From VFMC01 sp044359565 (lineage in GTDB: Bacteria > Actinomycetota > Acidimicrobiia > Acidimicrobiales > Ilumatobacteraceae), in NCBI GenBank assembly GCA_044359565.1, contig JBIKLX010000021.1, positions 1 through 27,159 of the forward strand: DNA of 27,159 bases. The letters are read 5' to 3'. A program made the position numbers and the translations under genes. The notes under the pieces were generated by a model. That model was given only the letters and a program-made list of their open reading frames with translations, did no database searches and was not told the DNA's origin. This document shows, in pieces, positions 1 to 7,743 of this stretch; the first letter of the stretch is position 1; each line of letters opens with the position of its first letter.

Positions 1-1
1 T

Positions 2-1162
2 ACCTGGATGGAGACCACAGCGCTGTCGTACTACGTGGCCGACACCTCGGGCGCCGGGGCTTCGGGCCTCGTGGCGGCGGCCGGCTTCGTGCCCACCGCA
101 TTGCTCGGCCCGGTCGGTGGTGCGATGGCCGACCGCTTCGACCGCCGCAAGGTGATCGCCTTCGCGAACGCTGGCTTCGCCGTGGTGGCCGCCACGGTGG
201 CGATGTTGGTGGCGAGCGGGCACGCGACACCGGGTCGCCTGGCCCTGCTGTCGTTGCTGGGCGGCTGCACCTCGGCCATCAGTTGGCCATCGTTCCAGGC
301 GATCCTGCCCGATCTGGTGCCGCCCGAAGATCTCGTCGGGGCCATCGGCCTGGCGAGTACCCAGTGGAACCTCGGGCGCATTCTCGGCCCCACAGCAGCG
401 GCCATCGCCATCGCCGTCGGTGGGGTGCCCACCGCGTTGTGGGTGAACGCGGCCAGCTTCCTGGCGGTCATCGCCGCGGTGCTCGCCGCGCCTGTGCCAC
501 GGCGGGTCGGTGTGAAGCGCACCGTGCGGGTGGCGGTGCGCGATGCGTTGGCGTTCGTCCGCGTCACTCCTGCGGTGCGGGCGATGCTGCCGGTGATGAC
601 ACTGGCCGTGTTCCTCGGATCGCCGTTCATGGGGTTGTCGGCGCAGATGGCCACCAACGTCTTCGGTGCCGACCAGCACGGCACCAGCCTGCTCGTGACG
701 GCACAGGGCATCGGCGCGGTCGTGGCGGGTGCTTCGATGGGATCGCTCGCCGCGCGCTGGGGTACCCGCCAGGTGCTGCGCACGGCGGCGGTGGTCACTG
801 CTCCGACGTTGGTGCTCTACGGTCTCGCCCCGTCGCTGTGGTCGGCGGCGCTGACGCTGGTGGTGCTGGCGGGCTGCTACATGGCGACGCTGTCGAGTTG
901 CACCAACATCACCCAACGCTCGGCCTCGGCCGAGGTGCGCGGCCGGGCGATGATCGTGAACAACTTCGTACTCGGCATGGCCTATCCGGTGGGCGTGCTG
1001 CTGCAGGGGGAGCTGGCCGATCGCTGGTCATTGCGGGCGGTTACCGTGGCCAGCGGTGTGTCGCTCGGCGTCTGTCTCGCGGTGCTCGCCGTCGCCCGTC
1101 CCCGACTCACCGATCCGATTGCCCGACTCGACCAACCGACGGAGGTTGCCCATGTTCACTGA
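2..1162 (+). CDS. MFS transporter, 5' end cut off by the window edge
   Basis: A major facilitator superfamily permease, probably a drug/siderophore-type exporter in the inner membrane. The reading frame is open from base 2, and the first residues (TWMETTALSYYV) match the end of the first transmembrane helix in this family, where a GTWM-like motif precedes helix 1. The ATG at position 8 is therefore internal and the true start lies outside the window. Alternating hydrophobic segments run the whole length. The loop motif MADRFDRRKV (about residues 42-51) is the MFS motif A (GxLaDrxgrrkv) between helices 2 and 3. The last 11 bases overlap the next gene, which suggests translational coupling. The substrate cannot be told from sequence. 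The family call is firm; the exporter direction is inferred. Confidence 0.85.
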   Translation, partial: TWMETTALSYYVADTSGAGASGLVAAAGFVPTALLGPVGGAMADRFDRRKVIAFANAGFAVVAATVAMLVASGHATPGRLALLSLLGGCTSAISWPSFQAILPDLVPPEDLVGAIGLASTQWNLGRILGPTAAAIAIAVGGVPTALWVNAASFLAVIAAVLAAPVPRRVGVKRTVRVAVRDALAFVRVTPAVRAMLPVMTLAVFLGSPFMGLSAQMATNVFGADQHGTSLLVTAQGIGAVVAGASMGSLAARWGTRQVLRTAAVVTAPTLVLYGLAPSLWSAALTLVVLAGCYMATLSSCTNITQRSASAEVRGRAMIVNNFVLGMAYPVGVLLQGELADRWSLRAVTVASGVSLGVCLAVLAVARPRLTDPIARLDQPTEVAHVH

Positions 1163-1565
1163 TGCTGCGCTCGAGTTCCTGCGTGCCCCGCGATTCGGTT
1201 ATCTCGCCTCGATCGGTGCCGACGGCGTGCCCCACAACGTGCCCATCTGGTACGACGTGGCGGTGGCCCACGGCGGTGGACACGACCTGGTGATGATCGC
1301 CGACCGTGGGTCGCGCAAGACCCGCAACCTGCTCGCCCGCCCGCAGGCCGCTCTTGCGGTGGGTGGTCTGCCGGGCGACAACGACGGCTACATGGTGCGT
1401 GGCACCGTGACGGTCGTCGACGACCTGGGCCAGCAGGCCACGCACGCGATGATCGACCGCTACGAGAAGGGCGAGCGCAACGCGGCGCTGCGCGCGCTGT
1501 GGGCCGACGACAACATCGTGGTGCTGCGTCTGCACCCCACGTCGGTGACGCGCGTCTGGGGCTGA
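1152..1565 (+). CDS. PPOX-class split-barrel flavoprotein (pyridoxamine 5'-phosphate oxidase-like, possibly F420-dependent)
   Basis: A 137-residue protein of the PNPOx-like split beta-barrel fold. Members bind FMN or coenzyme F420 and reduce or oxidise small molecules in the cytoplasm. The family pattern is visible: an N-terminal helix (residues 1-12, ALEFLRAPRFGYLAS), a strand pair ending HNVPIWYDV (about 29-37), SRKTRNLLARPQAALAV in the cofactor-binding half, and MVRGTVTVVDD further on. The ATG at 1152 has a GGAGG six bases upstream and starts inside the MFS gene, so the two are probably co-transcribed. A longer in-frame upstream ORF exists but would overlap the transporter without any domain support. 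Its 3' end is 4 bases from the end of the convergent dehydratase gene. Cofactor and substrate are unknown. Confidence 0.8.
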   Translation: MFTDAALEFLRAPRFGYLASIGADGVPHNVPIWYDVAVAHGGGHDLVMIADRGSRKTRNLLARPQAALAVGGLPGDNDGYMVRGTVTVVDDLGQQATHAMIDRYEKGERNAALRALWADDNIVVLRLHPTSVTRVWG

Positions 1566-1569
1566 GGGC

Positions 1570-2520
1570 TCAGGTGACGGTGGCGGGGTCGCAGTTGCTG
1601 CCGCACACCACGACGACCACCCGTTCACCCGGTTCGGGCACGTAGGCACCGCATCGCAGTGCGGCCAGGGCGGCAGCACCGCCGGGTTCGGCCACGAGGC
1701 GGAGGTGCTGCCACAGGGCGCGCTGCGCGGCGCGGATCTCGTCGTCGCTCACCAGTGCAGCCACGTCGACGAAATGGCGCACGATCGACCACGGCACCTC
1801 GCCGAGGCGACGTGCACCGAGCGAATCCGAGGCCAGACCGGCCACGGTGACGGGCGTGGGAGCACCGGCTTCGAACGCGGCGTGCAGGCAGCGACTGGTC
1901 TCGGGCTCGACGCTCACCACCTTCACCCGGTCGCGTACCCACGCGGCCTGACCGGCGGTGAAGCCGCCTCCGCCGGTGGCCACCACCAGCGTGTCGTAGC
2001 CGTCGACCTGTTCGTCGAGTTCGGCCGCGAGGGTGCCCTGTCCGGCCACCACCATTGGGTGATCGTACGGGTGCACGGTGAGGGCGCCGGTCGTGGCCTG
2101 GCGGGCATCGGCAGCGGCCTGGGCATCGTCGTACAGCCCCTCGACCACGTGCACTGTTGCGCCGAACGAGGCAATGCGGTCGCGCTTCATCGGCGGGCTG
2201 CTCGACGGCACGAACACTTCGGCGGCGAGGCCCAGTCGCGCCGCTGCGTACGCGACGGCGGCGCCGTGGTTGCCGCCCGAGGCTGCGATGAGGCCGGCAG
2301 CGGGTACCTCACCCGCCTCCTGCGCGGCGACGATTCGGTTGAACGCGCCCCGCGGCTTGAACGAGCCGGTGTGCTGGAGCAGTTCGAGCTTCAGCACCGC
2401 TGCCGTCGGCAGGCCCAGTTCGCCGGCGTCGACGGGTAGCACCGGGGTGCGGCGGAGGTGGTGGCGAGTGCGCCGCAGGGCGGCGGCGATGTCGTCGGGG
2501 CTCACGGCAGGTTCGGGCAT
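1570..2520 (-). CDS. PLP-dependent threonine/serine dehydratase family protein
   Basis: A 316-residue fold-type II PLP enzyme. Such enzymes deaminate threonine or serine to 2-oxobutyrate or pyruvate; some relatives are serine racemases or act on hydroxyectoine or 3-hydroxyaspartate. The PLP lysine is K55 in GSFKPRG. The substrate loop is SGGNHG (81-86), and the phosphate-binding glycine loop is GGGG at 183-186. The C-terminal motif CGSNCD is near the usual SGGN position. The length matches the short catabolic type without an ACT regulatory domain, so isoleucine feedback control is not expected. It is divergent from ilvD, the next enzyme class in branched-chain synthesis, with 44 bases between starts. 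A TACCCT-N7-ATG arrangement suggests a leaderless mRNA. Threonine as substrate is a reasonable guess given ilvD, not shown. Confidence 0.85.
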   Translation of the reverse strand: MPEPAVSPDDIAAALRRTRHHLRRTPVLPVDAGELGLPTAAVLKLELLQHTGSFKPRGAFNRIVAAQEAGEVPAAGLIAASGGNHGAAVAYAAARLGLAAEVFVPSSSPPMKRDRIASFGATVHVVEGLYDDAQAAADARQATTGALTVHPYDHPMVVAGQGTLAAELDEQVDGYDTLVVATGGGGFTAGQAAWVRDRVKVVSVEPETSRCLHAAFEAGAPTPVTVAGLASDSLGARRLGEVPWSIVRHFVDVAALVSDDEIRAAQRALWQHLRLVAEPGGAAALAALRCGAYVPEPGERVVVVVCGSNCDPATVT

Positions 2521-2527
2521 CAGCGGC

Positions 2528-2533
2528 AGGGTA
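2528..2533 (-). promoter_or_regulatory. Leaderless -10 element of the dehydratase gene
   Basis: On the minus strand TACCCT ends seven bases before the ATG at 2520. There is no Shine-Dalgarno. This fits TANNNT-N6/7-start, the actinobacterial pattern for mRNAs that begin at the start codon. Predicted only. Confidence 0.45.
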
Positions 2534-2552
2534 GCGACTCCGGGTGCCGCGG

Positions 2553-2558
2553 TAGCGT
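2553..2558 (+). promoter_or_regulatory. Leaderless -10 element of ilvD
   Basis: GGTAGCGT ends six bases before ATG 2565, so transcription would start on the A of ATG. The stretch GGTAGCRTGYGGCCATG is shared almost exactly with the MalT-like regulator gene at 9349-9365. This also argues for ATG 2565 over GTG 2559. Confidence 0.5.
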
Positions 2559-2564
2559 GTGGCC

Positions 2565-4271
2565 ATGTCCGAAACCGCTGACACCCCAGTCGACATCAAG
2601 CCCCGCAGCCGCGACGTCACCGACGGCATCCAGAAGGCGCCGGCACGCGCCATGCTCCGCGCCGTCGGCATGACCGACGACGACTGGGTGAAGCCGCAGA
2701 TTGGCATCGCCTCGGCGTGGAACGAGGTCACGCCTTGCAACATGACGCTGCGCAAACTCGCCCAGTTCAGCAAGGTCGGTGTGCGCGCCGCCGGTGGGTT
2801 CCCGATGGAGTTCGGCACCATCACGGTCAGCGACGGCATCAGCATGGGTCACGAGGGCATGCGCGCCTCGCTCGTCAGCCGTGAGGTCATCTGCGACTCC
2901 GTCGAGACCGTCGTCCATGCCGAACGGCTCGACGGCTTCATCGGCCTGGCCGGCTGCGACAAGAGCATCCCGGCCATGCTGATGGCGGCGGCCAGGCTCG
3001 ACCTCGCCAGCGTGTTCGTCTACAACGGTTCCACGCTGCCCGGCCAGTACGACGGCCGGGCGCTCGACATCACCAGCGTGTTCGAGGCCGTGGGTGCCTG
3101 TGCGCTCGGCACCATCACCGAAGACGAGCTCACCGAGATCGAACGGCACGCCTGCCCCGGTGAGGGCGCGTGCGGTGGCATGTTCACGGCCAACACGATG
3201 AGCTCGATCGCCGAGGCGATCGGCATGTCGCTGCCCGGCACGGCGTCGCCGCCGGCTGTCGACAGCCGTCGTGAAGACGACGCCCGCCGCGCCGGCGAGG
3301 CCGTGGTGAACCTGCTCCGCCTCGGCATCACGCCACGGATGATCATGACCAAGAAGGCCTTCGAGAACGCCATCGCCATCACGTCGGCACTCGGTGGGTC
3401 GACCAACGCAGTGCTGCACCTGCTGGCGCTCGCCAACGAGGCCGGTGTCGAACTGCATCTCGACGACTTCAACCGCATCGCCGCGAAGGTGCCGCACATC
3501 GCCGACATGAAGCCGGGTGGTCGCTACCACATGAGCGACCTCGACCGCATCGGCGGTGTGCCGGTGGTGCTGAAGATGCTGCTCGACGGTGGATTGCTGC
3601 ACGGCGACTGCCTCACCGTCACCGGCAAGACGATGGCCGAGAATCTCGCCGAGTTGAACCCGCCTGCCCCCGACGGTGTGGTGGTGCACCCGCTCGACCA
3701 GCCCATCCACGCCGAGGGTGGCATCGTCATCCTGTCCGGCTCGCTCGCCCCGAAGGGCGCGGTGGTGAAGGTCGCCGGCCTCACCGACGACCAGATGCTG
3801 TTCGAGGGCACGGCTCGCGTGTTCGACGGTGAGGACGGCGCGATGGAGGCCATCATGACGGGTTCCATCCAACCCGGCACGGTGCTGGTCATCCGTTACG
3901 AGGGCCCCAAGGGCGGACCGGGCATGCGTGAGATGCTCGCCATCACCGGGGCGCTGAAGGGCGTCGGTCGCGGCGCCGACTGCGCGCTCATCACCGACGG
4001 CCGCTTCAGCGGCGGCACATGGGGCTTCTGCATCGGCCATGTCTCGCCCGAGGCGGTCGATGGTGGCCCCATCGCGTTCGTCCGCGACGGCGACACCATC
4101 CGCATCGACGTGCGCGACCTGGCGCTCGACCTCCTGGTCGACGACGGCGAGTTGGCCCGCCGCCGTGCGTCGTGGGCGCCGCTGCCGCCCCGCTACACAC
4201 GCGGAGTGCTGGGCAAGTACGCCCGGCTGGTGCAGGGCGCCGAAACCGGCGCCATCACCAACACCCTCTGA
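2565..4271 (+). CDS. ilvD: Dihydroxy-acid dehydratase
   Basis: Catalyses dehydration of 2,3-dihydroxy-isovalerate and 2,3-dihydroxy-3-methylvalerate to the keto acids that precede valine and isoleucine, in the cytoplasm. The protein is 568 residues, full length for the family. The iron-sulfur ligands are visible as C58 (TPCNMTL), C131 (AGCDKS) and C203 (GACGGMFTANTM); K133 next to the second ligand is the usual conserved lysine. An in-frame GTG lies 6 bases upstream at 2559. I prefer ATG 2565 because TAGCGT ends exactly 6 bases before it, fitting a leaderless transcript that starts on the A of ATG. No Shine-Dalgarno is present. It diverges from the dehydratase gene. A stem-loop follows the stop codon. 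No ilvB/N/C neighbours are in view. Confidence 0.97.
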   Translation: MSETADTPVDIKPRSRDVTDGIQKAPARAMLRAVGMTDDDWVKPQIGIASAWNEVTPCNMTLRKLAQFSKVGVRAAGGFPMEFGTITVSDGISMGHEGMRASLVSREVICDSVETVVHAERLDGFIGLAGCDKSIPAMLMAAARLDLASVFVYNGSTLPGQYDGRALDITSVFEAVGACALGTITEDELTEIERHACPGEGACGGMFTANTMSSIAEAIGMSLPGTASPPAVDSRREDDARRAGEAVVNLLRLGITPRMIMTKKAFENAIAITSALGGSTNAVLHLLALANEAGVELHLDDFNRIAAKVPHIADMKPGGRYHMSDLDRIGGVPVVLKMLLDGGLLHGDCLTVTGKTMAENLAELNPPAPDGVVVHPLDQPIHAEGGIVILSGSLAPKGAVVKVAGLTDDQMLFEGTARVFDGEDGAMEAIMTGSIQPGTVLVIRYEGPKGGPGMREMLAITGALKGVGRGADCALITDGRFSGGTWGFCIGHVSPEAVDGGPIAFVRDGDTIRIDVRDLALDLLVDDGELARRRASWAPLPPRYTRGVLGKYARLVQGAETGAITNTL

Positions 4272-4272
4272 T

Positions 4273-4300
4273 CCGACGAGGCGGCGAATTTCTTCGTCGG
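4273..4300 (+). terminator. Stem-loop after ilvD
   Basis: CCGACGA (4273-4279) and TCGTCGG (4294-4300) are perfect complements with a 14-base loop, starting two bases after the ilvD stop. No U-tract follows, as is common in actinobacteria. It may end the ilvD transcript; readthrough cannot be judged. Confidence 0.4.
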
Positions 4301-4305
4301 CCGGG

Positions 4306-4335
4306 TTGGCATACGAACTGGTGTACGTATAGGGT
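4306..4335 (+). promoter_or_regulatory. Promoter of the DUF222-HNH gene
   Basis: TTGGCA (4306-4311) as -35 and TAGGGT (4330-4335) as -10, spacing 18; TATAGG at 4328 gives spacing 16. A LexA-like box fills the spacer. A leader of about 100 bases would reach the GTG at 4446. Confidence 0.5.
4313..4328 (+). promoter_or_regulatory. LexA/SOS-box-like operator
   Basis: ACGAACTGGTGTACGT has GAAC-N4-GTAC, one base from the actinobacterial SOS core GAAC-N4-GTTC, and lies inside the promoter between -35 and -10, where LexA would block polymerase. The symmetry extends outward to ATACG...CGTAT. A protein other than LexA could bind it. Confidence 0.5.
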
Positions 4336-4445
4336 TTTCCGTGTTCCGATCTTCCCCTCGGAACCAGATCGAGCCCGTTGGGTTCCCGTCATGTCGATCG
4401 GTTGCTGGTGGCCTGCGTGGTTCGCGGGTGTGTGGGGAGGTGCGT

Positions 4446-5774
4446 GTGAGCACAGGTGTGTTGTCAGTATCTGCTGGGGGTGTCACATGCGTGACCCCGC
4501 TCGACCGGTTCCGTCGTATCGCCGACGCGGATGTGTCTGTGGTGGATGAGGTGGCGGTGGCGATGCTGCTGTCCGACGTGGCCGGGTTGCAGCGGTTTCT
4601 GCAGGCACGTGAGATCGATCTGAACCAACGGTTGCGGCAACTCGCAGCGCAGTGCCCGGGGGTGGATCCGGCGGCGATCAACGCGCGTGCCACCGGCCGC
4701 TCCGCTGGGGGTGCGGGGCGCGCGCTCGAGCGTGCGGAGCAGGCTGCGCAGGCGCCTGAGTTGAAGGCGTCGATGGATGAGGGCCGCTTGTCGGGTGAGC
4801 ATCTCGACGCGTTCACCGCGGCGGTCCGGTCGTTGGAGTCGCGGTTGCAGCCCGCCCTGCGCGCGTTGGAAACCGACTTGGTCGCCCGCGCGATTTCGCA
4901 GCGGGCGACGGTCGAACAGTTCCGCGGCTGGTTGCAATGCGAGATCCGGCTCATCGAAGCCGACGACGGCAAACGGCGGTTGGAACGCCAGAAACGCGAC
5001 AACCGATGCCGGGTGTGGGTCGACCCGAACACCGGGATGGTCAGAACGAATCTCACACTCGACCCCGAACTCGGTGCGGTCTACCAACACCTCCTCAACG
5101 AGCAACTCCACGCCCGACTCAACCAACCACGGCCACCGGAATGCCCCACCGACCCGCTCGACGCAATGGACTGGCACCGCGCCCACGCATTCATCGACCT
5201 CATCACCGGCGCGGCCGGTGCGATCGGCAAACCCGAAGTCATCGTCGTCATCGACCAACAGACCTTCGAAAACGGCCGACACGCCCACTCGAAGGTCGAC
5301 TGCGGACCGGGCATCGACCTGCCCATCGACACCATCCGCGGCATCGCAGGACGGGCACGGTTCGTGCCGGTCGTCGTCAACCGCGACGGCGTCGTCCTGC
5401 TACAGGGCGACCCGGTGCCCAGCTACGACCAGATCGTCCAGTCACTCACCCGGCCGGTCGAACTCGACCACGGCCGCAACCGACGACACGCCAGTGTTCG
5501 ACAACGACGGGCTCTCCGGGCCATGTACCGAACCTGCGCCATCCACGGCTGCGCACGGCATGTATCGATCACCGAAGCCCACCACATCCACTACTGGGAA
5601 CACGGCGGACACACCGACCTCGCCAACCTCCTCCCACTGTGCCGGCACCACCACGACCGGCTGCACGCAGAACGATGGCGACTCACGATGGATGCCGACC
5701 GAGCCATCACCATCCGGGCGCGCGACGGAACCCTCCTCATGACCACCGGCCCGCCGGCACAGCAGTGGGCATGA
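4446..5774 (+). CDS. 13E12-repeat / DUF222 family protein with C-terminal HNH endonuclease domain
   Basis: A 442-residue member of the actinobacterial DUF222-HNH family (the 13E12 repeat family of mycobacteria), present in many copies in some genomes. A helical DUF222 region fills about residues 20-330. The C-terminal HNH nuclease lies at 364-410, with cysteines 364, 369 and 399, AHHIHYW around H379, the central Asn 394 (LANLLPLC) and the final HHH at 401-403. All HNH residues are present, so it may be active. The GTG at 4446 has a strong GGGGAGG five bases upstream; an upstream in-frame GTG at 4341, just behind the -10, is an alternative leaderless start but adds 35 residues without domain character. 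A promoter with a LexA-like box precedes it. Its biological role is not established; DNA-damage response or mobility is possible. Confidence 0.88.
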   Translation: MSTGVLSVSAGGVTCVTPLDRFRRIADADVSVVDEVAVAMLLSDVAGLQRFLQAREIDLNQRLRQLAAQCPGVDPAAINARATGRSAGGAGRALERAEQAAQAPELKASMDEGRLSGEHLDAFTAAVRSLESRLQPALRALETDLVARAISQRATVEQFRGWLQCEIRLIEADDGKRRLERQKRDNRCRVWVDPNTGMVRTNLTLDPELGAVYQHLLNEQLHARLNQPRPPECPTDPLDAMDWHRAHAFIDLITGAAGAIGKPEVIVVIDQQTFENGRHAHSKVDCGPGIDLPIDTIRGIAGRARFVPVVVNRDGVVLLQGDPVPSYDQIVQSLTRPVELDHGRNRRHASVRQRRALRAMYRTCAIHGCARHVSITEAHHIHYWEHGGHTDLANLLPLCRHHHDRLHAERWRLTMDADRAITIRARDGTLLMTTGPPAQQWA

Positions 5775-5809
5775 GGCCAGCGCAGCGCGTCCTCCTCCTC
5801 CGAGTGGGT

Positions 5810-6733
5810 TCAGTCGGCAGAGGGGAACACGGTCGTCCAGTCGTTCGCCATGCTCGCCACGGTCCAGCCCAGACGGGCGGCCACCTCGGTGATCGACTCG
5901 TTCTCGACGAAGCTCTCGGCTCGGCCCTGATAGGCGAATTCGCGGTGGTCGTCGTCATGATCGATCACCAACGCCATCGAAGGGCCCTCGCCCGCAGTTG
6001 CCCACTCGAGCATCTCGCGGTCGCCGCCCGAGTTCCCGGCCGCGAACACGGGGCGGCGACCCAGGTGGCTCTGGATGCGGGTCACCTTGGCCGCGCCCTC
6101 GTTGGCATCGCCGTCGAGCAGGTTCGTGCGCCGCAGTTCGGGGCCGCCGTCGGCACGCCGCACCATTTCGTGCTGCACCAGGGTTCCCACCACTCCCTCC
6201 GGCGGTACGCCGTACAGGTCGTGGCTCACCGCACGGACGAATTCGGTGCCGCCACCGCTCACCACGAACACGGCGAACCCATGCCCGCGCAGCGCTTCGA
6301 TCAACTCGAGCATCGGCTGGTAGACGGTCCGACGAGCCGGCAAGCCGAGCACCGGATGCACCGCACGGTCGACGAACTCGCGAGCCGCAGTACTGAACGC
6401 CTCGGGGGTCAGCCCGGCGAACAGACCGTTCAGTGCCATGCCCACCCGGGCCAGGCCCAACTCGCCGATCGCCCCCTGGTCGTTGCTCAGCACAGCAGCG
6501 AACTCCGGCCGATCTCGCAACGACGGGTCGGTCTCGGCTGCCCGCTGCAGGGCATCGACGAAGAACAGGAACTGCAAGTAGGCAGGCCGCTCGCACCACA
6601 ACGTGCCGTCGTTGTCGAACGTGGCCACTCGATCGGCGGGTGCGAGCGATGCCGATGCTTCCAGGAAGTTCAGCAGCGCATCCCGGGTGCTGCCCTCGCG
6701 CCACGACGGCAGCAGGAGATCGGAACGGGTCAT
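5810..6733 (-). CDS. HAD-superfamily hydrolase (phosphatase-like), third gene of sulfatase operon
   Basis: A 307-residue haloacid dehalogenase-type hydrolase, probably a small-molecule phosphatase in the cytoplasm. All four HAD motifs are present: D40 and D42 in FDNDGTLW (nucleophile and acid/base), S159 in VVSGGG, K216, and D238 in GNSGGDREM. A large insert between motifs I and II (about 45-150) would form the substrate cap. I see no signal peptide in the chosen protein. The ATG at 6733 overlaps the stop of the FGE gene as ATGA; a longer ORF upstream runs in a shadow frame of that gene. The coupling to sulfatase and FGE suggests it acts in the same pathway, for example on a phosphorylated product or substrate analogue. 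That role is inference; the substrate is unknown. Confidence 0.85.
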   Translation of the reverse strand: MTRSDLLLPSWREGSTRDALLNFLEASASLAPADRVATFDNDGTLWCERPAYLQFLFFVDALQRAAETDPSLRDRPEFAAVLSNDQGAIGELGLARVGMALNGLFAGLTPEAFSTAAREFVDRAVHPVLGLPARRTVYQPMLELIEALRGHGFAVFVVSGGGTEFVRAVSHDLYGVPPEGVVGTLVQHEMVRRADGGPELRRTNLLDGDANEGAAKVTRIQSHLGRRPVFAAGNSGGDREMLEWATAGEGPSMALVIDHDDDHREFAYQGRAESFVENESITEVAARLGWTVASMANDWTTVFPSAD

Positions 6734-7743
6734 CGCGGGTCCTCCCCCGGTCGGTCGTTGGTCGTCGCTGGCCGCCACACCACACGGAAACCGACATGGC
6801 TCATGCCCGTGTCGATCATCTGCGGGCGCCGGGCCGCCGGACGGTACCGCATGCAGTAGTTGTCGGCGCACAGGTGCGAACCACCCTTGATCACCTTGCG
6901 CGGAATCCGGAACTGGGGCTGCGCCGGATCGAGACTTGCGTCGAGATCGCCGCCCCGTGGGTTCACGGGCACACAGCACGGTTTGTCAGCGTCGGCGGAA
7001 TGGCGGTTCGTGTACCAGTCGTCGGTCCACTCCCACACATTGCCTGCCATGTCGTGCAGGCCGTATCCGTTGGCCGGGAACACGCCCACCGGCGACGTCC
7101 GCTCCCAGCCGTCGTCACCGGTGTTGCGCCACGGGAAGTCGGGCCCGTCCCAGGTGTTCGCCATGATCCGGCCGCCGGGCCGGCGCTCGTCGCCCCAGGT
7201 GAACTCGGCTCCCTCCAGCCCACCCCGGGCCGCGAACTCCCACTCGGCCTCGGTGGGCAGCGCACCGCCTCGCCAGTCGGCGTAGGCCGCAGCATCCTCG
7301 TGGGCGAGGTGCACCACCGGATGATCGCCGCGGTCGTCGAGTGTGCTGCGCGGTCCCTCGGGGTGTCGCCACGACGCTCCCGGCGTCCAGGTCCACCACT
7401 GACTCAGGTGCCGCAGGTCGACCGGGCCGGCGGTCGGGGTGAACACCATCGATCCGGGTGCCAGGTTCTCGGCCGGTGCCCCCGGGTAGTCGGCGGGGTC
7501 GAGTGGGCGTTCGGCCACAGTGACATACCCGGTGGTCGCAGCGAACTCGGCGAACTCGGCATTGGTCACCGGGAAGCGGGCGATCACAAAGCCGTCGACC
7601 CGCACGCGGTGCGCCGGCGCCTCCTCCGGATAGTGCCGGTCCGAACCCATCGCGAACATGCCGCCGGGCACCCAGACCGCGCTCGGATGTGGCGGGGTCG
7701 CCCCAACCGGCGCGGTCGGGTCGCCCGACGCGATGTCGCTCAC
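6730..7743 (-). CDS. Formylglycine-generating enzyme (SUMF1/FGE family)
   Basis: Oxidises the active-site cysteine of a sulfatase to C-alpha-formylglycine, using oxygen and copper, in the cytoplasm. The protein is 337 residues, normal for bacterial FGE. The start of the FGE-sulfatase fold is WVPGGMFAMGSD (24-35), followed by DGFVIARFPVTNAEF, PTEAEWEFAARGG (163-175) and AGNVWEWTDDWY (233-244). The two copper-binding cysteines are C292 and C297 in SHLCADNYCMRYRPAAR, as in human SUMF1 and actinobacterial FGE, so it should be a true FGE rather than an EgtB-type or non-catalytic relative. The GTG start overlaps the sulfatase stop as GTGA, and its own stop overlaps the HAD start as ATGA. This tight coupling makes the upstream sulfatase its obvious client. 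Confidence 0.95.
   Translation of the reverse strand: MSDIASGDPTAPVGATPPHPSAVWVPGGMFAMGSDRHYPEEAPAHRVRVDGFVIARFPVTNAEFAEFAATTGYVTVAERPLDPADYPGAPAENLAPGSMVFTPTAGPVDLRHLSQWWTWTPGASWRHPEGPRSTLDDRGDHPVVHLAHEDAAAYADWRGGALPTEAEWEFAARGGLEGAEFTWGDERRPGGRIMANTWDGPDFPWRNTGDDGWERTSPVGVFPANGYGLHDMAGNVWEWTDDWYTNRHSADADKPCCVPVNPRGGDLDASLDPAQPQFRIPRKVIKGGSHLCADNYCMRYRPAARRPQMIDTGMSHVGFRVVWRPATTNDRPGEDPR

Noticed and set aside
1562..1573. CTGAG-gg-CTCAG palindrome at the convergent ends of the PPOX and dehydratase genes
   Set aside because: A two-base gap is too short for a hairpin loop and it only covers the end of one gene and a stop codon; likely chance.
2520..4040. 506-codon minus-strand reading frame opposite ilvD
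   Set aside because: Composition is His/Arg/Asp-rich with no family pattern; it mirrors the strong codon bias of ilvD, which is certain.
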